Assembly (NCBI GenBank): GCA_964451255.1
Contig: CAYVHL010000001.1
Coordinates: 1,054,001 to 1,118,000, forward strand
Origin: JAHBTB01 sp964451255
Lineage (GTDB): Bacteria > Armatimonadota > Fimbriimonadia > Fimbriimonadales > Fimbriimonadaceae
Direction: 5' to 3'
DNA length: 64,000 nucleotides
Notes under the pieces: generated by a model
The model's database searches: none
What the model was told of the DNA's origin: nothing
Seen by the model: only the letters and a program-made list of their open reading frames with translations
Part shown: positions 34,591-43,105 of the stretch, in pieces
How the letters are laid out: each line of letters begins with the position of its first letter
Position numbering within the stretch: position 1 is the stretch's first letter
Made by a program: the position numbers and the translations under genes

Positions 34591-35805
34591 CTAAGTTCGA
34601 AAGCCCGCCGCCGACCTCGCCCGCGCGGGGTCCAGCGCGCCAAGCTTGTCGCAACGTGTGACGCCGTCTTTGTCCCCGGCGGCCTGATATCTACTTCGGG
34701 CATCTGCGAGGAGCACGTCCGCCTTTGCTTTGGCGCCCTGCATGAGGTAGACGCCTGCCAATTGGTACTCGGTGGTGGCGATCCATCGGTTGTGGCCGCG
34801 CTTGGTCCAAAAGGCCAGGCACTGCTGTAGGGTCTGGATGGACTCATCGTAAGATGTGGCGCTTGCCAACGCGACCGCTTTTCTGGCGCGGATGTCTATG
34901 GACATCGCTGGATCCTCTTGATGCCCCAAGGCGCCAAGCGCGCGATTGAAGAGCTTTTCGGCTTCTGTCGTGTTCCCCAGCGCCGCGGCAACGGTGGCCA
35001 ATCCACGATACGAGGCGGCGACTTCCACAGGCTGGCGCGCCTTTGTCGCGTGCCCCAGCCTCTCTGTGTAGTCGCGTTTCGCCTCGTTCAACATTCCCAA
35101 GCGCAGCTCGGTGTCGGCGGCGCCCTCCAATGCGCTCAAGTAGTAGGCGGAGAGGCCTGCGCTCCGCATAAGCGACATCGCCTGTTGATATTCGTCCAGG
35201 GCCTTGGTGTAGTTTCCTTCGACGGTGTCGAGGTCTCCTTTGAGCCGAAGAACCCAACCGATGTCGTTCACATTGAGGCTCTTCTTCGCCAGCGGCTCCA
35301 GGCTGTCCACGGTCGCCCTGGCCTTGACATAGTCGCCGGACTGGTACAAGACGGCCGCCGAGTCCATGCCTCGGATGAAGGCCCTGTGCCCTTCGTCTTG
35401 CCTCCACAGGGGACGCCAGACCTGGACGGCGCCAGCAACGACCACGACCGGCACGAGGGCCACGGCAAACAACCATTCGAGCCGCCGTTTCGGGCGCACC
35501 TGGGCCAGAGGGACGGTGGGTTGGTCTTCGTGATCCGCAGGGAGCTCACAGAAAGACTCGTCCCAACGCAGACCCACGTGGCGAAAGGCGACACAAAGGG
35601 TGTTCTTGTCGACCGGTTCGCCCCTCAGGATCTTCCCGACCGTCCGGACGCTGAGCCCAATGATCTCCGCCTCTAGCTCACGGTTCGGTCGGGCGTCAGG
35701 ATGGGCGGCGACGTGCCGGTCGACCATGCCGTCCAATCGTTCGGACAACTCCTTCAGGGCCTCGGGCTTGAGCCGCACCCCACGGCGTCGTGTCTGCCCG
35801 CTCAT
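34591..35805 (-). CDS. HTH - single TM - TPR protein (possible membrane-bound regulator)
   Basis: 404 residues from ATG 35805; GTG 35844 is an in-frame alternative. Residues ~40-85 look like an Xre-type helix-turn-helix (ELEAEIIGLSVRTVGKILRG, then TLCVAFRHVGLRWDE). One membrane helix follows at ~110-130 (LEWLFAVALVPVVVVAGAVQVW). The C-terminal ~270 residues are TPR-like helical pairs (AAVLYQSGDYVKARATVDSL, GDLDTVEGNYTKALDEYQQA, LAGVYLMQGAKAKADVLLAD). A cytoplasmic DNA-binding head with an extracytoplasmic TPR sensor is an inference. The family was not identified. Confidence 0.7.
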   Translation of the reverse strand: MSGQTRRRGVRLKPEALKELSERLDGMVDRHVAAHPDARPNRELEAEIIGLSVRTVGKILRGEPVDKNTLCVAFRHVGLRWDESFCELPADHEDQPTVPLAQVRPKRRLEWLFAVALVPVVVVAGAVQVWRPLWRQDEGHRAFIRGMDSAAVLYQSGDYVKARATVDSLEPLAKKSLNVNDIGWVLRLKGDLDTVEGNYTKALDEYQQAMSLMRSAGLSAYYLSALEGAADTELRLGMLNEAKRDYTERLGHATKARQPVEVAASYRGLATVAAALGNTTEAEKLFNRALGALGHQEDPAMSIDIRARKAVALASATSYDESIQTLQQCLAFWTKRGHNRWIATTEYQLAGVYLMQGAKAKADVLLADARSRYQAAGDKDGVTRCDKLGALDPARARSAAGFRT

Positions 35806-35888
35806 AGATGAGGATATACCCCGGTTTCTCCCTGGAAACTCCACAACACGATGGAGGTATGGCTCATCCCGGCACGAGAAGCGTCAGG

Positions 35889-37175
35889 CTAAAACGGCGC
35901 CCCTTCCGGCGCCTCGATGACGTCGGTGCCCATATATTGGACTAACACCGAAGGAACCTCGATATATCCATCTCGCCAGTAGGTCTCCATCAGCGCCACC
36001 ATCAGCCTCGGAACGGCTAGGCCGGAGCCGTTGAGGATGTGCACGAACTCCGGCTGGGCGCCCGGCTCGCGCCGGAACCGGATATTTGTCCGACGAGCTT
36101 GGAAAGCCTCGAAGTTTCCACAGCTCGATACTTCCAGATACCGTCCTTCGCCCGGCGCCCAGACTTCAAGGTCGTAGATCTTCGCCGCCTTGTCACCCAT
36201 GTCTCCGGTGCAAAGCTCGATGACCCGATAGTGGAGCCCAAGGGCCTGGAGGACGTCTTCGGCGTCCGTGACCAACTCCTCAAGCTCGTCGTAGGAGTTC
36301 TCCGGAACCACGAACTTGACGAGCTCGACCTTGTCGAACTGGTGCATGCGCAAGATGCCGCGGGTGTCCTTTCCGGCCGCCCCGGCCTCCTTTCGAAAAC
36401 ACGGCGTGTAGGCGGCCAGCTTCACCGGCATCTGCCAGTAGTCCAGGATCGTGTCGCGTAACAGGTTGGTCACGGGGACCTCGGCGGTCGGCACGAGCCA
36501 CAAGTCCTCGCCTTCCGCCCTGTATAGGTCGTCGGCGAACTTCGGGAGGTTGCCTGTCCCCTCGAGGCTCTGCCCAAGGACCAAAGCAGGGGGGGAGACC
36601 TCGTAGTACTCGTTGTCACGCGTTTGCAGGTCGGCCATGAAGTTGACCAGGGCGCGCAAGAGCTTGGCGCCAGACCCCGTGTAGACCACGAAGCGACTGC
36701 CGCTCACCTTGGCGCCCAGGTCGCCGTCGAACATCTTGAGGTCGGCGGCGATCTCTTGGTGCTGCTTGGTGGGCTCGGCACGTTTCTCGCCCCAAGTGCG
36801 GACGACTGGATTGTCGTTCTCGTCCTTGCCGTCGGGCACCGATTCGTGCGGCAGGTTGGGGAACTGCAGTTCGATTTGCCGGAGACCCTCCTCCTGTGAC
36901 CGTTCCCTTTCCTCCAGCTCCCTTTGGTCGGCCTTCATCTTGGCAGTCTTGGCACGGGCGGCTTCGAACTCTTCGTTTTTGCCGGCGGCCTTCAGGCTCC
37001 CGATCGTGTCGGCGACGCGCTTGGCCTCCGCCCTCAGGTCGTCGAGGGCCTTCTTGGTCGCCCGCCATTCGCCGTCCAACCTGAGGAACTCGTCGACCGG
37101 GGCCGAGACTCCCTTCCTGGCCGCTTGGGCACGGACAAATTCGGGCTGTTCGCGGACGAGCTTGCGGTCGAGCAT
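35889..37175 (-). CDS. serS: Seryl-tRNA synthetase
   Basis: Charges tRNA-Ser. The family N-terminus begins at ATG 37175 (MLDRKLVREQPEFVRAQ), giving 428 residues; the longer frame to 37277 is not coding. The N-terminal long coiled-coil arm (LRAEAKRVADTIGSLK, RELEERERSQEEGLR) binds the tRNA. The class II core has motif 2 TPCFRKEAGAAGKDTRGILRMHQF and motif 3 NGSGLAVPRLMVALMET, with the serine-contact TAEVPVTNL. A TACATT hexamer is nine bases before the ATG and there is no Shine-Dalgarno. Confidence 0.96.
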   Translation of the reverse strand: MLDRKLVREQPEFVRAQAARKGVSAPVDEFLRLDGEWRATKKALDDLRAEAKRVADTIGSLKAAGKNEEFEAARAKTAKMKADQRELEERERSQEEGLRQIELQFPNLPHESVPDGKDENDNPVVRTWGEKRAEPTKQHQEIAADLKMFDGDLGAKVSGSRFVVYTGSGAKLLRALVNFMADLQTRDNEYYEVSPPALVLGQSLEGTGNLPKFADDLYRAEGEDLWLVPTAEVPVTNLLRDTILDYWQMPVKLAAYTPCFRKEAGAAGKDTRGILRMHQFDKVELVKFVVPENSYDELEELVTDAEDVLQALGLHYRVIELCTGDMGDKAAKIYDLEVWAPGEGRYLEVSSCGNFEAFQARRTNIRFRREPGAQPEFVHILNGSGLAVPRLMVALMETYWRDGYIEVPSVLVQYMGTDVIEAPEGAPF

Positions 37176-37288
37176 ATGGCGAAGAATGTACCTGCGCGAA
37201 CCTGAGACCTGACGCCACGAGGGTCTTACGCCAAACCAGTCATTTCTGCCTGGTCGGATGCGGGATAATCTGGCCAAGGTACTCGACG

Positions 37289-39784
37289 ATGAGAGCTGTG
37301 GTCATGGCGGGCGGTGAGGGTACGCGGCTAAGGCCGATCACCGCAAACTGCCCCAAACCGCTCGCCCCCGTGGCCAACAAGCCGATCATGGAGCACATCG
37401 TGGAGCTCCTACGCACCCACGGCATCACCGACATCGTCACGACGGTCCATTACCTGGCCCATGAGATCCAAAACCACTTCGGCGACGGCAGTGAGTTTGG
37501 AGTCAACATCACCCACAGCATCGAGGACACTCCTCTGGGGACCGCCGGTGCGGTCAAGCAGGCAGAGGTGCTGCTGAAAGGCGAGACCTTTGTCATCATC
37601 AGCGGCGACGCGCTGACGGACTGCGACCTGACCAAGGCGATCGGTTTCCATCGGGCGAAGGGCAGTCAGGCCACCATCGTCCTCTCCAGGGTGCAGAACC
37701 CTCTCGATTTCGGCATCGTCATCACGGACGACGACGGCAGGATCGTGCGGTTTTTGGAGAAGCCAGGGTGGTCGGAAGTGTTTAGCGACACCGTCAACAC
37801 AGGCATTTACATCTTGGAACCCGAAGTCTTCGACCTCATGAAACTGGGCAAGAAGTACGACTGGAGCAAAGACATCTTTCCAGAACTGTTGCGCACGGGC
37901 GCACCGCTCTTCGGTTATGTGATGGGCGAATACTGGTCTGATATCGGCACCCTGGAGCAATACCGGGAAGCCCAGGCCCATGTCTTGCAAGGCCGTACAA
38001 AGCTGGAGGTTCCTGGCACCCGGATCGAACCAGGCGTCCACATCGGGCATGACACCGTGGTCGACCCCCTCGCGGAACTGATCGCCCCGGTGTGCATCGG
38101 CAACAACTGCAGGATCAAGCGTGGCGCCAAGATCGGACCGTTCACCGTCATCGGCGACTCGACGTTGGTCGAAGAACGCGCGATGGTCGAACGCAGCGTG
38201 CTGTGGGACAGGTGTTATCTCGGGCTTGACGTCAACATCCAGAGCGCGGTCATCGCCTCCCGGGTGACAATGAAGCGGGACACGGTCATCGGCGAGGACG
38301 TCGTCATTGGCGACCGGTGCCTCATTGATGTCGGCTGCACTATCCGCCCACGGGTCAAGGTGTGGCCGGACAAGACGATTGAGAGAGGCAGCACTGTAAC
38401 GATGTCTCTGGTGACCGGCAACAGGTGGCGCGGCAACCTCTTCCGCGACCTCGGTGTCGCCGGGATCAGCAACATTGAGATGACTCCGGAGTTCGCGACT
38501 CGGTTTGCCCTTGCGTTTGGATCGATTTTGCCGCCGAACAGCTTGGTGATCTCTTCCCGGGACAGCAGTCGGAGCAGCCGGATGATCAAGAGGAGCATCA
38601 TGGCGAGCCTGCTCAGCAGCGGCTGCCGCGTGGTGGACCTTCATGGCGTCCCCGTTCCGATCACGCGCCACCATACGATGCTCAGCGGTGCCGCTGGCGC
38701 GGTGAACGTACGGAAGCTTCCTGGCAACTCAAAGCTGACACTGATGGAGGTCTTGGACTCCACCGGCGCCTACGTCCCAAGAACGGTGGAACGCAAGATC
38801 GAGGCGAGCTTCTTCCGCGAGGACTTCCATCGGGCCGACATGTACGACCTCGGCATGATCGTGGAGGCCGTCCAGCCGGTCGAGGCCTACACGCGTGACT
38901 TCCGTGCCAAGCTGCACGCGTCCGAAACCAGGCCGTTCCGGCTGGTCATCGACTATGGGTTCAACTCCGTCAGCACGATCTTTCCCGAAATCCTCTCGCA
39001 GGTCGGCTTCGAGGTCATGAGCCTGAACTCGTTCAACGACGCGCGGTCGGCGCCGAGAAGGCAGGAAGAGATCGACCGGCACCTCGACAATTTGTCCCAA
39101 ATCGTCCCATCGGTCGGCTATGACATGGGCGTGCTGGTTACCCAAGAAGGCGAGGCCTTGCACGTGGTCGACGACCAGGGACGGCGGCTTGTCGGCAACG
39201 CCCTCTTCGCCGCAATGTGCCTCATGGTCGCAAAGCACAAGCCTGGTGCGACCATCGCGATGAGCGTCACCGCCCCATTCCGCCTCGAATCCTTGCTCAA
39301 GGCGGAAGGGGCCAAGACGGTGCGGTGCCGATCCAGCGTCCGAGACCTCATGGCCGCCGCACAAGATGGCGTCGACTTCGCGGGCAACGAGTCAGGCGGG
39401 TTCATCTTTCCCAGCCTGCACCCAGGATTCGACGCCATGTTCGCGCTTGTCCAGTTTGCGCGGCTCCTACAGTCCACGGCCTCACCGCTCAGCCACACGG
39501 TCGAGCAGCTCCCTAAGTTCCACTTGGCCTACCGCCAAGTCCCCTGCGCGTGGGAGACGAAGGGGTCGGTTATGAGAAAATTAAGCGAGGAACACCAGCA
39601 TGGTGCCCGGGTGGAACTCGTCGATGGTATCAAAATCTACGATGAGGACTCTTGGGTCTTGGTGCTCCCTGATTCGTTCGAACCGGTCTTCCACGTGTTC
39701 GCAGAGAGCCCATCCGAAGGGGCCAGTGAGACCATGGCAAAGGATTTCGCAGGCAAGATCGACGTGATGAGGTCGGGCCGTTGA
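37289..39784 (+). CDS. Sugar-1-phosphate nucleotidyltransferase fused to a degenerate phosphomannomutase-like domain
   Basis: 831 residues, three parts. (1) A nucleotidyltransferase (1-~235) with MAGGEGTRLRPITANCPKPLAPVANKP, probably mannose- or glucose-1-phosphate specific. (2) A left-handed beta-helix (~250-370) with hexapeptide repeats (APVCIGNNCRIKRGAKIGPF). (3) A phosphohexomutase-like region (~378-831) whose key motifs look lost: the catalytic TASHNP region reads AAGAVNVRKLPGN and the DGDxDR metal loop reads TQEGEALH. The C-terminus keeps GNESGGFIFPSLHPGFDAMF. Similar fusions exist in cyanobacteria and Chloroflexi. It starts the chain with the deacetylase (TTGA overlap) and HD genes, pointing to cell-envelope polysaccharide synthesis. 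Confidence 0.88.
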   Translation: MRAVVMAGGEGTRLRPITANCPKPLAPVANKPIMEHIVELLRTHGITDIVTTVHYLAHEIQNHFGDGSEFGVNITHSIEDTPLGTAGAVKQAEVLLKGETFVIISGDALTDCDLTKAIGFHRAKGSQATIVLSRVQNPLDFGIVITDDDGRIVRFLEKPGWSEVFSDTVNTGIYILEPEVFDLMKLGKKYDWSKDIFPELLRTGAPLFGYVMGEYWSDIGTLEQYREAQAHVLQGRTKLEVPGTRIEPGVHIGHDTVVDPLAELIAPVCIGNNCRIKRGAKIGPFTVIGDSTLVEERAMVERSVLWDRCYLGLDVNIQSAVIASRVTMKRDTVIGEDVVIGDRCLIDVGCTIRPRVKVWPDKTIERGSTVTMSLVTGNRWRGNLFRDLGVAGISNIEMTPEFATRFALAFGSILPPNSLVISSRDSSRSSRMIKRSIMASLLSSGCRVVDLHGVPVPITRHHTMLSGAAGAVNVRKLPGNSKLTLMEVLDSTGAYVPRTVERKIEASFFREDFHRADMYDLGMIVEAVQPVEAYTRDFRAKLHASETRPFRLVIDYGFNSVSTIFPEILSQVGFEVMSLNSFNDARSAPRRQEEIDRHLDNLSQIVPSVGYDMGVLVTQEGEALHVVDDQGRRLVGNALFAAMCLMVAKHKPGATIAMSVTAPFRLESLLKAEGAKTVRCRSSVRDLMAAAQDGVDFAGNESGGFIFPSLHPGFDAMFALVQFARLLQSTASPLSHTVEQLPKFHLAYRQVPCAWETKGSVMRKLSEEHQHGARVELVDGIKIYDEDSWVLVLPDSFEPVFHVFAESPSEGASETMAKDFAGKIDVMRSGR

Positions 39785-40677
39785 TCGTCGCCAGAGTGGC
39801 TGGATCCTTGCTTGCCTGCGCGGTGTTGACGTCTGTCGGCAATGAACGTCTGGCACCGCCGCTCCCGGCGTCGGCACCGTCACATCAGCGTGTGACGAAC
39901 CGCCCCGGCAACACGATGGGCAGCGTCCTGGTACCCATGTACCACCACATCGGAAAGACAGAAAAGTACATGTTCCGTTCCATCGGCCACTTTAAGAACG
40001 ACCTGGAACAGCTATACAAGATGGGGTTCAGGCCGGTCACCGTGCACGACTACGTCAACGACGAGATGAGGCTGCCGCCCGGGGCGTCGCCCGTGGCATT
40101 CACCTTTGATGACTCGCACCGCGACCAGTTCAACATTCTGGAAAACGGCACGATAGACCCCGACTGCTTCGTCGGCGTCTGGTTGGCGTTCGCAGAGAGG
40201 CATCCTGACTTTCCCGTGAAGGCTACTTTCTACGTGAACGACAACGGCCCGTTTGGACAAAAGAAGTGGGCCAAGAAGAAGATGGCCATGTTGGCCGAAT
40301 GGGGGTGCCAAGTCGGCTCCCACACCATGACCCACCTCAACATGAAAGCGGCAAGCGAGGACAAGAACAAGGCCGAAATGGCTAAGTGCGTCGACTTGAT
40401 CGAGTCGTTCGGCTTTCGTGCCGACTCCTTCTGCTATCCGTACGGTAACAAGCCCCACGACATGACCCTCCTAACCAAAGGGTTCGAATACAACGGAAAA
40501 TGGTACAAGCACACAGACGCGTGCCTGGCAGGAGATCGTCCAGCCTATTCGGTGCATGACAAGAAGTTCAACCCGTACAACATCGCCAGGGTAGAGGCTT
40601 ACCCGGGCGACCATGGGATCGTGTACTGGCTCAACCGTATCTCCGACGGTAAGCACAAGCCCTACGTCCAACCTTGA
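39781..40677 (+). CDS. Polysaccharide deacetylase (NodB family), exported
   Basis: Removes N-acetyl groups from a cell-envelope polysaccharide. 298 residues from TTG 39781, which overlaps the upstream stop as TTGA. A hydrophobic N-terminus (VAGSLLACAVLTSVG) is a signal peptide or anchor. The NodB fold has motif 1 TFDD (108-111), motif 2 SHTMTH with H181 and H185, and motif 3 FCYPYGN, so the metal triad D-H-H is intact. The C-terminal part is typical of peptidoglycan or chitin deacetylases but the substrate is unknown. Linked to the nucleotidyltransferase fusion and HD gene. Confidence 0.9.
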   Translation: MIVARVAGSLLACAVLTSVGNERLAPPLPASAPSHQRVTNRPGNTMGSVLVPMYHHIGKTEKYMFRSIGHFKNDLEQLYKMGFRPVTVHDYVNDEMRLPPGASPVAFTFDDSHRDQFNILENGTIDPDCFVGVWLAFAERHPDFPVKATFYVNDNGPFGQKKWAKKKMAMLAEWGCQVGSHTMTHLNMKAASEDKNKAEMAKCVDLIESFGFRADSFCYPYGNKPHDMTLLTKGFEYNGKWYKHTDACLAGDRPAYSVHDKKFNPYNIARVEAYPGDHGIVYWLNRISDGKHKPYVQP

Positions 40678-41384
40678 GCGAAAACATGGCGACATCAACG
40701 GCGATAGAAGGCGGAGAGGCCAAGACAGTCACGTTCAAGCGAGTAAAAGCCAACCCAAAGGTCAGATCATTGATTCTGGGAGCAAACGAGGTCATGCGCG
40801 CGATGGGCTACACCGAGCACGGGCTTCGGCACGCTGACGTCGTGAGCGGGATCACCCGCTACATCATGGAGGGCCTGCAAATGCCTGACCGACAGGTCGA
40901 ACTGGCGACCATCGCCGCCTACATGCACGACATCGGAAACATCATCAACCGGATCAACCACCCGATCAGTGGCGCGAACCTAGCCTATTCGGTGCTGACG
41001 GAGATGGGCCTGCCGACAGATGAGATCGCACCCATCCTCGGGTCGATCGGCAACCACGAGGAGACAGTCGGACAGCCGGTCAGCACCATGTCGGCCGCCC
41101 TGATCCTTGCTGACAAGAGCGACGTCCACTTGAGCCGTGTCCAGAACCCGGTCATCGAGACCTTCGACATCCATGACCGAGTGAACTACGCCGTCCAAAA
41201 GAGCCGGGTCGAGATGGACTCACACGGCAAGACAATCTTGTTGTCTTTGGAGATCGACACGTCGTTTGCCTCGGTCATGGAATACTTCGAGATATTTCTC
41301 AACCGTATGGTCATGTGCCGTCGGTCCGCCCACACGTTTGGTTACAAGTTCGAGCTGTCTGTGAACGGCACGAGCCTGGAATAA
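40674..41384 (+). CDS. HD-domain phosphohydrolase
   Basis: 236 residues from TTG 40674, overlapping the deacetylase stop as TTGA; ATG 40686 is an alternative. The HD motif is in HGLRHADVVSGITRYI and AYMHDIGNIINRINHPISGA, with a later His in GNHEETVG and Asp in LADKSDVHLSRVQ, the usual metal ligands. Substrates of this family include nucleotides and cyclic dinucleotides, and none can be assigned here. Its place in the polysaccharide chain suggests a linked regulatory role. Confidence 0.82.
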   Translation: MSENMATSTAIEGGEAKTVTFKRVKANPKVRSLILGANEVMRAMGYTEHGLRHADVVSGITRYIMEGLQMPDRQVELATIAAYMHDIGNIINRINHPISGANLAYSVLTEMGLPTDEIAPILGSIGNHEETVGQPVSTMSAALILADKSDVHLSRVQNPVIETFDIHDRVNYAVQKSRVEMDSHGKTILLSLEIDTSFASVMEYFEIFLNRMVMCRRSAHTFGYKFELSVNGTSLE

Positions 41385-41389
41385 ACGAA

Positions 41390-41428
41390 TTGAGATCGTC
41401 GCGGCCAGATTGGCGGCGACGGTCTCAA
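41390..41428. terminator. Hairpin between convergent genes
   Basis: A long imperfect stem, TTGAGATCGTCGC against GCGACGGTCTCAA (one T-G pair), encloses an inner GCC/GGC stem and a five-base loop. It fills the 60-base gap between the HD gene and the repeat protein. No U-run, so termination may be partial. Confidence 0.5.
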
Positions 41429-41444
41429 CTATGAACCGAATGGT

Positions 41445-42596
41445 TCAGGCCTTTATGCCGTCGATCCCCTTTGGATCTTTGCTCTTGATCCGGATGGACT
41501 TCCCGTTGACGGTATAGCTCAACTCGAAAGACCCCTTGCCAAGGTCGCCCAAGAGACCCCGTTGCGTTGGCGTCAAGTCTGCCGGTGTCAAGTAGCCTTG
41601 GGTCGTCATCAGCTCTTTCTGCCTGGCGTCCAAGCTATCGAGCAACTTCAGGATGCTGTCCGACTCGGTCCGATCCTGAAAGTCGAACCTCATCTTCTCG
41701 AAGTCCTTGGCCCTTACCTTCATCTCGCTGGCGCGGGCCGCCCACTTTTTGGCCATGTCTTCCATGGCCTTCCTGTGCTCCGGCGAATCCCATTCCTTCT
41801 GCCATTCATCCATCTTCCCCTTCCATTCAGGAGAATCGAATTCTTGGGCCCATACATGGCCCATCCTTTTCACCCGTTCTCGAAACTCAGGCGTGTCGAA
41901 CTGCTTCGCAAATGCTTCCATCTTCGCCTTGAACTCTGGTGAGTCGTATTTCTTGGCGAAGTCCTTGCCCCAAGCGTCCATTTTCTGTTGGAACTCCTTG
42001 GAGTCGAACTGGGCCTCGAACTTCTTCGACCAGTCGCCCATGTACTTCTCAACGAGTTCCTGGAAGCGACGTTTGGTCTTGTCATCCGCCTGATCGATGT
42101 CCTTGAGATCCTTCAAGCCCATCTCCTTCCTCACACGTTCAAAGACTTGGGGGATCTCGCCGACGGAGGAGATCGCAGGCTCCAAGGCATCCGTGGGTAG
42201 AGCGTCGGTCTTGACGCGGACGGTCACGTCCGGGCCGGTGGCCGGGCGCAACGTATAGCGGTCACCGTCCCTTTCGGCTCTCATCCCCATCGCGTCTGCC
42301 AGCAACGGCCCCACGTCGATCGCGTCGACCCCCGTGAAGGTCACAGTGACGTCCCGGTCAGGGATGTCTTGGTCGGCGATGTTCAACGGCAGGTTTCTGG
42401 ACCTCGCCCAAGCGACGACGTCCTTTGCCGGAACGTGGTCGAACGTCTTGGAGACCCTTTGCCCGGAATCAACTTGCCTCGAGGCGACTGGCAAAGCAGC
42501 GCCGTCCAGGCTGACGAACTGTGCAGAGGCGACGCCGATTCCGGCGATGGCGACGACCGCGCCCGCCATGACCGCCAACGATCCACGGATTCTCAT
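41445..42596 (-). CDS. Secreted protein with STN-like domain and 20/16-residue repeats
   Basis: 383 residues from ATG 42596, chosen because GGAGAGG lies eight bases upstream; the next upstream ATG is too close. After a signal peptide (MRIRGSLAVMAGAVVAIAGI) comes a secretin/TonB short N-terminal (STN)-like domain (SKTFDHVPAKDVVAWARSRN, DVTVTFTGVDAIDVGPLL). Residues 197-288 hold five repeats starting [FYW]DSPEF with alternating lengths 20, 16, 20, 16, 20, rich in Lys, Glu, Met and Trp, likely helical. Not recognised beyond that. A surface or envelope role is inferred from the STN domain and signal peptide. Confidence 0.7.
   Translation of the reverse strand: MRIRGSLAVMAGAVVAIAGIGVASAQFVSLDGAALPVASRQVDSGQRVSKTFDHVPAKDVVAWARSRNLPLNIADQDIPDRDVTVTFTGVDAIDVGPLLADAMGMRAERDGDRYTLRPATGPDVTVRVKTDALPTDALEPAISSVGEIPQVFERVRKEMGLKDLKDIDQADDKTKRRFQELVEKYMGDWSKKFEAQFDSKEFQQKMDAWGKDFAKKYDSPEFKAKMEAFAKQFDTPEFRERVKRMGHVWAQEFDSPEWKGKMDEWQKEWDSPEHRKAMEDMAKKWAARASEMKVRAKDFEKMRFDFQDRTESDSILKLLDSLDARQKELMTTQGYLTPADLTPTQRGLLGDLGKGSFELSYTVNGKSIRIKSKDPKGIDGIKA
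41733..42008 (-). repeat. Five imperfect 20/16-residue coding repeats
   Basis: Repeat units begin at residues 197, 217, 233, 253 and 269 of the protein above with the core [FYW]D[ST][PK]E[FWH], giving a superperiod of 36 residues. Confidence 0.75.
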
Positions 42597-42715
42597 GATC
42601 ATTACCTCTCCCGCGCACGTCGGGATAGAAGTCCTTACCCTTCGTCTGCCCACCCGGGTTCCAGGATTAGGCTACATTTTTGCAGTGAGGCTCGAACCCA
42701 GAGCTATGGTCTCTG

Positions 42716-42735
42716 GTCCGGGTATCTTGCCGGAC
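42716..42735 (+). other. Hairpin in the 209-base rpsF upstream region
   Basis: GTCCGG and CCGGAC form a six-bp stem around an eight-base loop. It sits in the leader-length gap before rpsF, where some bacteria have an S6:S18-binding RNA; no specific match to that motif was confirmed. The rest of this gap (42597-42805) holds nothing else I can identify. Confidence 0.25.
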
Positions 42736-42805
42736 TGTCTCACAGCTCTCTGTGCCTTAGTCTCACGACCAGGGCACCTCAGAGGCCATAGGGAGCAAGT
42801 TCCAC

Positions 42806-43105
42806 ATGAAGACATCGAAATACGAAGCTCTATACATCGTCCCCGCGACCCTCTCCGAAGACGAGGTCAAGCAAGTCGCCGACAACTTCAAAGGCGTCGT
42901 CGAACGCCATGGGGGCACAGTCGAATCTGCGGGCTTGTGGGAGAAGAGGAAGCTAGCCTATGAGATCGGCGGCCACCGGGACGGTAACTACATCCTCATG
43001 AACTTTGAGGCCGCTACCGCTGTGCCGACCGAACTCAACCGCCTCATGCGGATCAACGACCAAGTGATCCGGCACACGATTCTGCGTAAGGAGTCTGAAC
43101 ATTGA
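42806..43105 (+). CDS. rpsF: 30S ribosomal protein S6
   Basis: Small-subunit platform protein that partners S18. 99 residues: MKTSKYEALYIVPATLSEDE, LWEKRKLAYEIGGHRDGNYIL and a VIRHTILRKESEH tail are diagnostic. A GGGAG about ten bases upstream is its ribosome-binding site. It overlaps ssb by four bases. Most bacteria keep rpsR (S18) and rplI behind ssb; here neither follows. Confidence 0.97.
   Translation: MKTSKYEALYIVPATLSEDEVKQVADNFKGVVERHGGTVESAGLWEKRKLAYEIGGHRDGNYILMNFEAATAVPTELNRLMRINDQVIRHTILRKESEH

Noticed and set aside
42680..42740. tRNA-like T-loop (GGGTTCGAGCC on the minus strand)
   Set aside because: The flanking five-base arms do not pair and no acceptor or anticodon stem can be drawn.
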